Assembly (NCBI GenBank): GCA_015061765.1
Contig: SUVZ01000089.1
Coordinates: 1 to 11,492, forward strand
Source: Lentisphaerota bacterium
GTDB lineage: Bacteria > Verrucomicrobiota > Kiritimatiellia > RFP12 > UBA1067
Direction of reading: 5' to 3'
DNA: 11,492 nt
Of the stretch, positions 1 through 6,026 are shown piece after piece. The position numbers were made by a program, and so were the translations under genes. Every line of letters starts with the position of its first letter. Position 1 is the stretch's first letter. A model generated the notes under the pieces. It was not told the origin of the DNA. It saw only the letters and a program-made list of their open reading frames with translations, and ran no database searches.

Positions 1-372
1 GATCGCAGGGACGATCACCTCATCGCCGGGCTTGATGTCGGCATAGCGGTACGCGACCTCGAACGCGCTGGTGCAGTTCGTCACGAACAGCGAACTGCCC
101 GACTCGACGCCAAGGTAGGAGTCGACCATCTGCTCCAACTCTTCGACCTTGCCGGCGAGGGAGAGCTTGCCGGGCGGGGTTGACACGGCCGAAAGCCTGT
201 GCACTGCGGCATCCACCTCCGCGAGCGCGGCATTGTGTTCAGCGCTGTCGCCCTGCATCAGGAACTTCACGATCTCCATGAGATCCTGCGCGTTGTAGTC
301 CTCGCCGACAGCAGCCCACGGCACCTTTGTTGCGCCCGTGTTGTACCTGAAGTCCGTCGTCTCTTTGCCCAT
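1..372 (-). CDS. DegT/DnrJ/EryC1/StrS-family PLP-dependent aminotransferase, N-terminal part
   Basis: An open frame with no stop runs from an ATG at 372 to the window edge, giving the first 124 residues. The family uses pyridoxal phosphate to transaminate keto-sugars, or in related members to make amino-shikimate units, in the cytoplasm. Seen: a region resembling the family N-terminus, a helix with LAGKVEELEQ (71-80), then LFVTNCTSAFEVAYRYA (95-111), which matches the cofactor-phosphate-binding SSGTAALHLAL block, and the hallmark PGDEVIVPAI (115-124). Residues 42-70 look like an insertion relative to the shortest family members. The catalytic lysine lies outside the window. AGGA at 381-384 sits 8 nt before the ATG, supporting this start. 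The gene begins 77 nt after the esterase gene with no visible terminator between them, so co-transcription is likely. The substrate cannot be told from this fragment. Confidence 0.85.
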   Translation of the reverse strand, partial: MGKETTDFRYNTGATKVPWAAVGEDYNAQDLMEIVKFLMQGDSAEHNAALAEVDAAVHRLSAVSTPPGKLSLAGKVEELEQMVDSYLGVESGSSLFVTNCTSAFEVAYRYADIKPGDEVIVPAI

Positions 373-449
373 TGCTCAATTCCTTTCGCTGCTGTGCCAT
401 ACCGCATTCACCACCAGCATGGAGGTGTTCCACGGGAGCGAAAACTCTG

Positions 450-1799
450 TTATTTTTTCAGGATTCCGTCGGCAAAGTCCATCATCCACATCCAGTCGTA
501 CGCGGAGATGCCGTGGTTTTGGGTGCGGTGAACGTATCCGAGATCCTTGCCGATCGCGGAGGTCTCGAACGGAGCGGGCCACGCGACATCGGGCAGGCCG
601 CTCTTGCCGAGAAACTTCCATACCGGGCTCGCCGCCTTTATTGAGAGGTATTCGCCTTCGGTGTCGAACCACTTTGAACCAAAACCCTGCACAAGAAGCG
701 CACGCGGAGCGATGGTGGCGACGAAAAGGTGCTGGTCGAACGGCATCGTCTTCCAGGGCTCCTTGGAATATTTCGCGTACGCACGGCAGTACCAGTGCGT
801 GAACGCACGGTTTTCGGTCGAAATGTTCTCGCCGTAGTCGCGCTTGGCGAGCGGCACGCCGCCGCCGCCGGTCTGGTTCGGCACGCACACGGTGAAGCGC
901 TCGTCGCGGGCGGCCGCAATGAACGCGGCTTTGCCGAGACGCGAACATCCTGTCACTACGTTCCTGCGGGCATCGATTTCGGGGATGCGCTCAGCAAGGT
1001 CCAGACCACGGGAAAGAGCCCACGCCCAGGCGCCGAGGGAAGTGATGTTGTCCGTACGGGAATTGTCGCGCTTGCCCCACAGTTCAAACACTCCCGTGTA
1101 GGCGAAGGGATTCTGCTGGAAGCGCGGATCCGTCTCTGATGATCTGGGGTCGGGGGAGACTTCGCAGTAGCACGCGCTCATGACGGCATAGCCACGGGCG
1201 AGGATTGTGTCGACCGGGAATACGGTCGCGCTGTTCGGGTCCTGCTGAGCGCCACGCGTGCGTGCCGTGCTCCTGTTGCCGTCGGTCTTGGGTCCGGAAC
1301 GGGTCCAGCCCTGCTGCACCGGAATGTCCCCATCGAACACAAGCTCATGGTTGCCGCGGTAGTTGAGGAAGGAGATCACCGGCACGGGATGCTTGGCGAA
1401 CTTGGGTATCCACACTATCCAGTTGATGCACGGACCGCTCTTGTCCGCCCTGAACCACATCTTGTACTGGCGGCGGATCGCATAGCCGTCCACAGTCTCC
1501 TTTTCGTCCTGCAGCTCAGTAATGAGCACATCAGGCTTGGGCGGCTCTTCGCCGTACATCTCCTTCGCGAAGATGCCCAAAATCTCCTTACGGCGTTCCG
1601 CCCAGTCGGCGGCATTCTTCACCTTGCGGCCATCGGCGAACGTCAAGGGATCCTCAAGCGTATAGGGGGCGATTTTCGACACATCATAGTTCGCTTCATC
1701 GACAAACACCTCGCGCCCATCCTGGACAACGACAGTCTCCGCGCACATAACTGGTGCACACACAGTCAACGCACACGCAGTTAACAGATTTCTCATCAT
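450..1799 (-). CDS. CE15-family glucuronoyl esterase-like secreted alpha/beta-hydrolase
   Basis: Characterised CE15 enzymes cut the ester between lignin alcohols and the 4-O-methyl-glucuronic acid side chains of xylan. The frame is open from 1865, but I choose ATG 1799 (449 aa): GAGGAG lies 9 nt upstream (1809-1814), and the protein then begins with a clean Sec signal peptide, residues 1 to about 20 (MMRNLLTACALTVC, likely cut after MCA), so it is exported. Seen: the CE15 nucleophile elbow GCSRLGK (284-290, Ser286, Lys290), PNQTGGGG (308-314) after the next strand, FDQHLFVATIAPRALLV (354-370), and a C-terminal QNHGISAYDW (427-436) with the probable catalytic His429. The usual acidic residue in the PNQTGGGG region appears to be Gln309, and the alternative acid position seems to be Ser375 (see findings). 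The length suits a single-domain CE15 without a carbohydrate-binding module. Neighbouring sugar-type oxidoreductase and aminotransferase genes fit a carbohydrate locus. Confidence 0.85.
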   Translation of the reverse strand: MMRNLLTACALTVCAPVMCAETVVVQDGREVFVDEANYDVSKIAPYTLEDPLTFADGRKVKNAADWAERRKEILGIFAKEMYGEEPPKPDVLITELQDEKETVDGYAIRRQYKMWFRADKSGPCINWIVWIPKFAKHPVPVISFLNYRGNHELVFDGDIPVQQGWTRSGPKTDGNRSTARTRGAQQDPNSATVFPVDTILARGYAVMSACYCEVSPDPRSSETDPRFQQNPFAYTGVFELWGKRDNSRTDNITSLGAWAWALSRGLDLAERIPEIDARRNVVTGCSRLGKAAFIAAARDERFTVCVPNQTGGGGVPLAKRDYGENISTENRAFTHWYCRAYAKYSKEPWKTMPFDQHLFVATIAPRALLVQGFGSKWFDTEGEYLSIKAASPVWKFLGKSGLPDVAWPAPFETSAIGKDLGYVHRTQNHGISAYDWMWMMDFADGILKK

Positions 1800-1841
1800 T
1801 TGACTAATCTCCTCTTCTTTGGTGAAATAAAAAACGCCGCG

Positions 1842-1850
1842 ATTATACCA
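1842..1850 (-). promoter_or_regulatory. Extended -10 promoter of the esterase gene
   Basis: On the minus strand this reads TGGTATAAT: a perfect TATAAT (1842-1847) with the TG of an extended -10. The best -35 at 17 nt spacing is only TTTCCT. Transcription would start near 1834, giving a leader of about 35 nt with GAGGAG. It lies just after the terminator of the upstream oxidoreductase, so the esterase appears to be transcribed independently. Confidence 0.6.
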
Positions 1851-1867
1851 TAATCCCATAAACAAGG

Positions 1868-1898
1868 AAAAATCTTGCCACCGCTATCAGAGCGGCGG
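1868..1898 (-). terminator. Intrinsic terminator of the Gfo/Idh oxidoreductase gene
   Basis: Read on the minus strand, an 8-bp GC-rich stem CCGCCGCT / AGCGGTGG (1898-1891 with 1885-1878, one G-T pair) closes a 5-nt loop. Five further nucleotides lead to a run of five T (1872-1868). It begins 44 nt after the oxidoreductase stop codon and ends before the next promoter, which is where a terminator is expected. Confidence 0.75.
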
Positions 1899-1942
1899 GG
1901 ATGCATCCAAGTGTAATGTACATGAAGGGTCGCATGCGAAGC

Positions 1943-3067
1943 TCATCCCAACTCAACCCATTTCGCATCAGCCTTGTTCGACTCGAGCGCGGCATCGACA
2001 AACTGGATTGTGCGCCGCCCGTCGCGCGCCTGAGGAAAATCGCAGTCCTTTGCGCCGTTGATCGCCGCACAGAATTCGCGATAGTGGTTCGCGAACGCCT
2101 CAATGAAGCCCTCGTGGTGTCCGGCTGGGATGCGGGAACAGCGCTTCGATACAGGCGAAATCCCCTCAACATACGGAGCGTTGCGCTTATAGATGCGCTC
2201 CGTACCGGTCGCGGTCTTGACGTGAAGATAATTCCCCTTCTCCACCTTCCAGACAAGCGAAGCCTTGTCGCCATAGACGCGCAGACGTATGCCGTTCTCC
2301 TCGCCAGTCGCTATCTTGGACGTCGCCATCACGGCCTTAGCCCCTTTCGACAGCCGGATCAGGATCGACGCATCGTCATCCAGTCTGTTGCCTGGCGCAA
2401 AAGACGAAAGATCCGCCGCTATGCGCTTTATTTCAAGTCCCGTGACATATTCGATGAGATGCGCGCCGTGCACCCCGATGTCCGCCACCACGCAGCTGCG
2501 GCCGGACCGTTTCGGATCCATCTTCCATGCATTGCGTTTGTCGAGTGGCTTCGTAAAGTCGATCTTGCGGAAACTTCCCTGCTGGTATTCGATCACGACC
2601 TTGCATATCCTCCCCAATTCGCCCCTCTTCACCAGATCGCGCGCCAGCTTGACCATCGGATAGCCGGAATACGTGAAAGGCACGCCGAGAATTAGGCGTT
2701 TCCTGCGCGCGAGCCGCTCAAGTTCCAGCGCCTCTTCCGACGTGACGGAAAGCGGCTTCTCGCACATCACATTCATTCCGGACTCAAGTGCGGCCTTCGC
2801 GATCGGATAGTGGGAGTCGTTCGGTGTGCAGATCGACAGAAAATCGATGCGACCCCTCTCGGTGGCGATCAGGCTCCGCCAGTCCCGATATGTACGCGAT
2901 GCATCAATGCCCAGCTCTTTCGCCGTGGCGAGATTGGACGCATTGTCCCTCGAAAAATTCCCCGCTACAATGTCCGCAAGGTCATCCATCCTTACCGCCA
3001 TGCGGTGGACGGGGCCGATGAACGATCCCCTGCCGCCGCCTACCATTGCATACGATAGCTTTTTCAT
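1943..3067 (-). CDS. Gfo/Idh/MocA-family NAD(P)-dependent oxidoreductase
   Basis: A cytoplasmic dehydrogenase family that oxidises or reduces sugars, inositols and related polyols with NAD(P). With ATG 3067 the protein has 374 residues, close to the family norm. Seen: the N-terminal Rossmann fold starting KLSYAMVGGGRGSFIG (3-18, glycine-rich dinucleotide loop), the domain signature ICTPNDSHYPIA (79-90), the conserved CEKPLS (102-107, with the EKP lysine 104), and the C-terminal domain motif DIGVHGAHL (196-204, with Asp196 and His200 in the usual D-x3-H arrangement). The frame is also open from ATG 3094, which would add nine residues. I prefer 3067 because the family starts a few residues before the glycine loop; the ribosome site is weak for both (AGGA 12 nt upstream of 3067). 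A terminator follows. The substrate is unknown; the esterase and aminotransferase nearby suggest carbohydrate metabolism. Confidence 0.9.
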   Translation of the reverse strand: MKKLSYAMVGGGRGSFIGPVHRMAVRMDDLADIVAGNFSRDNASNLATAKELGIDASRTYRDWRSLIATERGRIDFLSICTPNDSHYPIAKAALESGMNVMCEKPLSVTSEEALELERLARRKRLILGVPFTYSGYPMVKLARDLVKRGELGRICKVVIEYQQGSFRKIDFTKPLDKRNAWKMDPKRSGRSCVVADIGVHGAHLIEYVTGLEIKRIAADLSSFAPGNRLDDDASILIRLSKGAKAVMATSKIATGEENGIRLRVYGDKASLVWKVEKGNYLHVKTATGTERIYKRNAPYVEGISPVSKRCSRIPAGHHEGFIEAFANHYREFCAAINGAKDCDFPQARDGRRTIQFVDAALESNKADAKWVELG

Positions 3068-3096
3068 GTAACTTTGAAATCCTTGTTTTGACATCC

Positions 3097-3130
3097 GTGA
3101 TATCCATCACTCCCGTCCGATCATGGACGG
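3097..3130. repeat. Two inverted repeats between divergent genes (possible operator)
   Basis: Two adjacent dyads are visible: GTGAT/ATCAC around a 4-nt centre (3097-3110), and a perfect 6-bp CCGTCC/GGACGG around a 6-nt centre (3113-3130). They lie in the predicted leader of the oxidoreductase gene, just before its alternative ATG at 3094. They could be a regulator-binding site or leader hairpins. No T-run follows either, so they are not terminators. Confidence 0.35.
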
Positions 3131-3176
3131 CGACGAGAAAGCAGCGGACAGAACCTGCATTGATATTGCGCCTGAC

Positions 3177-3185
3177 AGTATATCA
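3177..3185 (-). promoter_or_regulatory. Possible extended -10 promoter of the oxidoreductase gene
   Basis: The minus strand reads TGATATACT, one mismatch from an extended -10. No convincing -35 is present at 16-18 nt. Transcription would start near 3170, leaving a leader of about 100 nt that contains the two inverted repeats. Confidence 0.35.
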
Positions 3186-3243
3186 AAACGGACATTGCCT
3201 TTCATCCGCAAATTTTTCTGTACCGCAGATGACTGGGTGTTTG

Positions 3244-3252
3244 TGGTATAAT
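3244..3252 (+). promoter_or_regulatory. Extended -10 promoter of the CPBP protease gene, apparently leaderless
   Basis: TGGTATAAT is a perfect TATAAT (3247-3252) with an extended TG. The -35 region at 17 nt is poor. Only 7 nt separate the hexamer from the ATG at 3260, so the expected transcription start coincides with the start codon. The only purine-rich stretch, AAGG at 3255-3258, is 1 nt from the ATG, too near to act as a Shine-Dalgarno site. Confidence 0.5.
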
Positions 3253-3259
3253 TCAAGGC

Positions 3260-3916
3260 ATGGAAAAGACCACAAAATCAGCCCTGTTCTACTCCTTGCC
3301 GTTTGCGGTGTGGATGGGGCTGATGTTCATCCTTCCGGCAACGGCAGAATCATATGCAATACGTTCAGCCGCAACTTTTCTCACAGGGTTTGCGTGCTGG
3401 ACCTTGCACCGCAAAGGGAACGTCTCGCGTTCAACGGGATTCGATCCCGGCAAGGTACGTGTTTCCGCAGTGACAGGCCTAGCGGTTGGCCTGGTCGTCT
3501 TCACGCTCTGGATATGGCTTCCGGCCTGGCCCTATGATGAGCCCGTCGCGCCGGAATCGCTCCCCTACGCACCCGAAACATGCGGCTGGGCGTTGACGAT
3601 CGCCAAGCTGATCGGCAGCGCGTTCATAATAGCGCCCGCGGAGGAGCTTTTCTTCCGCTCCTTCCTTTACCGGCGGCTTATTGCGCGCGATTTCACATCC
3701 GTCCCGCTTTCGCGGTTCGATCTTTCCGCTTTCATGTGGGTGGTGCTCCTCTTCACTCTTGAGCACGACCGTCCGATCTCCGCCGCAATCACAGGAGTGG
3801 CGTACGGACTGCTTTCGATAAGATTTGGCATCTCTTCGGCGATCGTTGCGCATGTCACGACGAATCTGGTCCTCGCCCTTCATGTGATTATCAACAATGC
3901 CTGGCAATTCTGGTGA
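3260..3916 (+). CDS. CPBP-family (CAAX/Abi type) intramembrane metalloprotease
   Basis: A polytopic membrane protein of 218 residues from the glutamic-type CAAX-processing/bacteriocin-processing protease family. Seen: several hydrophobic segments (about 8-26, 36-48, 68-88, 112-127, 156-168, 172-188 and 194-212), and the three motifs that build the active site in the membrane: EELFFR (128-133, Glu128, Glu129, Arg133), F-x3-H (Phe165, His169) and H-x3-N (His198, Asn202). All expected catalytic residues are present. Its size and the opening LPFAVWMGLMFILP resemble the CAAX-protease-related proteins of exosortase/PEP-CTERM genomes, but no exosortase is in the window, so that link is an inference. 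It overlaps the following pseudouridine synthase by 4 bp and is probably translationally coupled to it. Confidence 0.85.
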   Translation: MEKTTKSALFYSLPFAVWMGLMFILPATAESYAIRSAATFLTGFACWTLHRKGNVSRSTGFDPGKVRVSAVTGLAVGLVVFTLWIWLPAWPYDEPVAPESLPYAPETCGWALTIAKLIGSAFIIAPAEELFFRSFLYRRLIARDFTSVPLSRFDLSAFMWVVLLFTLEHDRPISAAITGVAYGLLSIRFGISSAIVAHVTTNLVLALHVIINNAWQFW

Positions 3917-4821
3917 GTGAACGTCTAGACATCAAGCTAACCGCGCTATATCCGGACTTTTCCAGGTCGAGGATAAAAGGGCTCATTGAAGCAGGATTCG
4001 TGAAGGTAAACGGCGAAGCAACGATGAAAGCCGGCTCGAAGGTGTACGAAGGCGACGAGATAGAAGTGACGATTCCGCCACCCGTGCCGGCCGAGCCTGA
4101 GCCTGAGGACATTCCGCTGGACATCATCTTCGAGGACAATGACATTCTTGTGCTCAACAAACCTGCTGGACTTGTCGTGCATCCCGCACCAGGGCACCAC
4201 ACAGGAACGCTCGTGAACGCAATCCTGTTCCACTGCCCTGACCTAAAGGGAATAGGCGGCGTTGCCAGGCCTGGAATCGTGCATAGACTCGATCAGGACA
4301 CTTCCGGCGTCATGATCGTCGCAAAGTCGCAGCACGCGATGGATTCGCTGACCAAGGCGTTCTCCACCCACGCCAACATCCGGAAACGATACCTTGCCAT
4401 GGTCCATGGCGTCCCCGTCCCTGCTGAAGGACGCATCGAAAATCTGATTGGGCGATCCCCCTGGGACCGCAAGAAAATGGCGATTGTCGAGAAGAACGGA
4501 AAGAATGCCGTCACGCTCTACCGCACGATGGCGACGTTCCCCAAACCGCTTCAGGAAGGATGCCGCGAGTCTGGCGCAAAGATATCCGCTGTCGAGTGCG
4601 ACATCCTCACCGGACGCACCCACCAGATAAGGGTTCATATGGCGTCTATTGGCTGCCCTATCGTCGGAGACACCGTGTACGGACGCCATGCGGCCGACCG
4701 TACGATGAATCCACCTCCGCCACGCCAGCTTCTCCATGCCTGGAAACTAGACATCCGCCATCCCGCAACCGGAGAAAACATGTGCTTTGAGGCTCCGCCG
4801 CCATTCGAGGCTTACATCTGA
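3913..4821 (+). CDS. RluA/RluD-family 23S rRNA pseudouridine synthase
   Basis: Converts specific uridines of large-subunit rRNA to pseudouridine; RluD-type enzymes with an S4 domain act on helix 69. The protein has 302 residues. Seen: an N-terminal S4 RNA-binding domain (about 1-55, with RSRIKGLIEAGFVKVNG at 18-34), a linker rich in Pro and Glu (55-66), then the catalytic domain with LNKPAGLVVHPAPGHHTGTL (81-100), the signature HRLDQDTSG (124-132, catalytic Asp127) and the C-terminal GRTHQIRVHMASIGCPIVGD (234-253). All key residues are intact. The start is GTG at 3913, whose last two bases are the first two of the TGA of the protease gene, so translation is probably coupled. The class (RluD versus another RluA member) is not certain from motifs alone. 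Confidence 0.93.
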   Translation: MSERLDIKLTALYPDFSRSRIKGLIEAGFVKVNGEATMKAGSKVYEGDEIEVTIPPPVPAEPEPEDIPLDIIFEDNDILVLNKPAGLVVHPAPGHHTGTLVNAILFHCPDLKGIGGVARPGIVHRLDQDTSGVMIVAKSQHAMDSLTKAFSTHANIRKRYLAMVHGVPVPAEGRIENLIGRSPWDRKKMAIVEKNGKNAVTLYRTMATFPKPLQEGCRESGAKISAVECDILTGRTHQIRVHMASIGCPIVGDTVYGRHAADRTMNPPPPRQLLHAWKLDIRHPATGENMCFEAPPPFEAYI

Positions 4822-4848
4822 GCAAAGTGCTGACGCATGCATTTTCAC

Positions 4849-4877
4849 TTGTTTGAACCGGGAAGAAAAGGTATAAT
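4849..4877 (+). promoter_or_regulatory. Promoter of the V-type ATPase genes
   Basis: TTGTTT (4849-4854) and a perfect TATAAT (4872-4877) are separated by exactly 17 nt. Transcription would begin near 4885, leaving about 28 nt before the ATG at 4913, with GGAG (4902-4905) 7 nt upstream of it. It is the best-formed sigma-70-like promoter in the window. No terminator is visible between the preceding pseudouridine synthase gene and this promoter. Confidence 0.7.
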
Positions 4878-4912
4878 CACGGGCATATTTTTAGCACACA
4901 TGGAGCACGAAC

Positions 4913-5500
4913 ATGGCTGAGGAACTTCAGAGTCTGATAGAGAAAATCAACCGCGACGGAGTCGAAAAGGCTACCGCCGAGGCGGAGAGGATTATTTCAG
5001 CGGCGAGGGAACAGGCCGCAGCCATCGTAAAATCCGCCAAAGAAGAGGCCGCCAGATACGCTGTCGCAGCGGAGGCCGATGCAAAAGCATCTTCAGAACG
5101 CGCACAGGAGACGTTACGTCAAGCCGCACGGGATGCGGTGATCTCAGTTGAAGGTTCAGTGACTCGCCTTCTCGAAAAGGTGCTGGTCACCAATGTTGAC
5201 GCCGCACTTTCCGATCCGACCGCTGCGGCGGAGATTGCTGGCGAGGCCGTACGCGACATCGTGACGTCCGGAGAGATATCCGCGTCACCGAAGGTCGCCG
5301 AGGCGATAAGGGCGCAACTGGCTGCAAAGGCGAATCTCATGGTCGTCATGGACGAAACCCACGGTTCCGGCTTCAACGTGAAGATTGATGGCGGCCGTGT
5401 TGAACACGACTTCACTGGTGCCACGGTGGCGGCGGTGCTCGCAAAAAGGCTGCGCCCCGACCTTGCTGCACTCATGAAGGATATACAGTCCGCAAACTGA
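4913..5500 (+). CDS. atpE: V-type ATP synthase/ATPase subunit E (peripheral stalk)
   Basis: Subunit E is the peripheral-stalk stator that holds the A/B head against the membrane part of V-type ATPases. The protein has 195 residues, the usual bacterial size. Seen: a long charged, alanine-rich helix from about 8 to 85, with repeated Ala-Glu-Ala patterns typical of the stalk coiled coil, then a globular C-terminal half ending with GSGFNVKIDGGRVEHDFTGA (151-170) and AAVLAKRLRPDLAALMK (173-189). The latter matches the C-terminal 'F.....DGG.V.D.T..A....L....RP.LA..L' pattern of the family. The first gene of the block, it has its own promoter and GGAG ribosome site, and lies 8 nt before the DUF2764 gene. 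Whether the complex makes or hydrolyses ATP, and pumps protons or sodium, cannot be told here. Confidence 0.88.
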   Translation: MAEELQSLIEKINRDGVEKATAEAERIISAAREQAAAIVKSAKEEAARYAVAAEADAKASSERAQETLRQAARDAVISVEGSVTRLLEKVLVTNVDAALSDPTAAAEIAGEAVRDIVTSGEISASPKVAEAIRAQLAAKANLMVVMDETHGSGFNVKIDGGRVEHDFTGATVAAVLAKRLRPDLAALMKDIQSAN

Positions 5501-5508
5501 CAGGTGCC

Positions 5509-5979
5509 ATGCCGATTGACTACATAGTCGCGTCCCTCCAGCCGCTCATGTTCGATGGGCCGGCCCCGTATGAATGGGACCGTTTTCTCGCCATGATGCC
5601 GGATGGATTCGAGATGCCTGACGCCGTCGCCGGGACCGGTTCTCCTCGCTGGCGCGAACTTGAGACGCAGCTGCGTAACGCAATGGCTGCGGCCAGGGGT
5701 GGAGACAAGTACCGCCGCACGGCTTCGGGATGCGAACTCTACTGGCAGAACCGCATTGCGGCGGCATTTCAGGAGAGGAATCCGCTCAAGCGAGAATCCC
5801 TGATCGACCGCGTATGGTGGGATGCCGCCGGCGAACTCACCCCTGTATCATCACCTCTCTCAAAGGGTGCGCTTGAGACCTACGCCATCCGCTTGAAGAT
5901 CGTCCTGAAACGGAACAGCATCATCCGAGAGACTGGTGATGCAATATTCGGTCGTCTAACCGACGCAACGGAAGTATAG
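5509..5979 (+). CDS. DUF2764 protein of the V-type ATPase block
   Basis: The protein has 156 residues, is soluble and has no signal peptide. Its opening DYIVASLQPLMFDGPAPYEW (4-23) matches the start of DUF2764 proteins (YY.LVASLP.L.FD..PP), a family of unknown biochemical function found between subunits E and A in V-type ATPase operons of several bacterial phyla. Further visible blocks are YWQNRIAAAFQERNPLKRE (78-96) and an acidic tryptophan motif DRVWWDAAGEL (99-109). The ATG lies 8 nt after the stop of subunit E and 47 nt before subunit A, so it is surely co-transcribed. By position it may be an assembly factor or a diverged counterpart of the central-stalk subunit C, for which no gene is seen here; that role is inference. 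Confidence 0.82.
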   Translation: MPIDYIVASLQPLMFDGPAPYEWDRFLAMMPDGFEMPDAVAGTGSPRWRELETQLRNAMAAARGGDKYRRTASGCELYWQNRIAAAFQERNPLKRESLIDRVWWDAAGELTPVSSPLSKGALETYAIRLKIVLKRNSIIRETGDAIFGRLTDATEV

Positions 5980-5988
5980 CCACAGTCC

Positions 5989-6026
5989 ACCAACCTTTCT
6001 CCACCAACTACCAACTATCAACTACC
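5989..6026 (+). repeat. 7-bp tandem repeat forming an SD-less leader of subunit A
   Basis: The 47-nt gap before the subunit A gene contains heptamers in one register: ACCAACC (5989-5995), TTTCTCC (5996-6002), ACCAACT (6003-6009), ACCAACT (6010-6016) and ATCAACT (6017-6023). The next unit would start ACC (6024-6026) and runs straight into the ATG at 6027. The gap is nearly free of G and has no Shine-Dalgarno-like sequence, unlike the GGAG before subunit E. Confidence 0.8.

Noticed and set aside
376..948. 190-codon minus-strand frame inside the esterase region
   Set aside because: Arg/Pro/His-rich composition and full overlap with the well-supported CE15 frame mark it as a shadow frame.
1800..1865. 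Upstream ATG at 1865 as the start of the CE15 esterase (22 extra residues)
   Set aside because: The extra codons would cover the -10 promoter and the GAGGAG ribosome site and would hide a clean signal peptide that begins at 1799.
1901..2695. 264-codon plus-strand frame opposite the oxidoreductase
   Set aside because: It is antisense to a complete Gfo/Idh gene, has no ribosome site and shows no family motifs.
4825..4850. Dyad AAGTG/CACTT after the pseudouridine synthase gene as a terminator
   Set aside because: Short stem, 16-nt loop and no T-run; its right arm runs into the -35 box of the next promoter.
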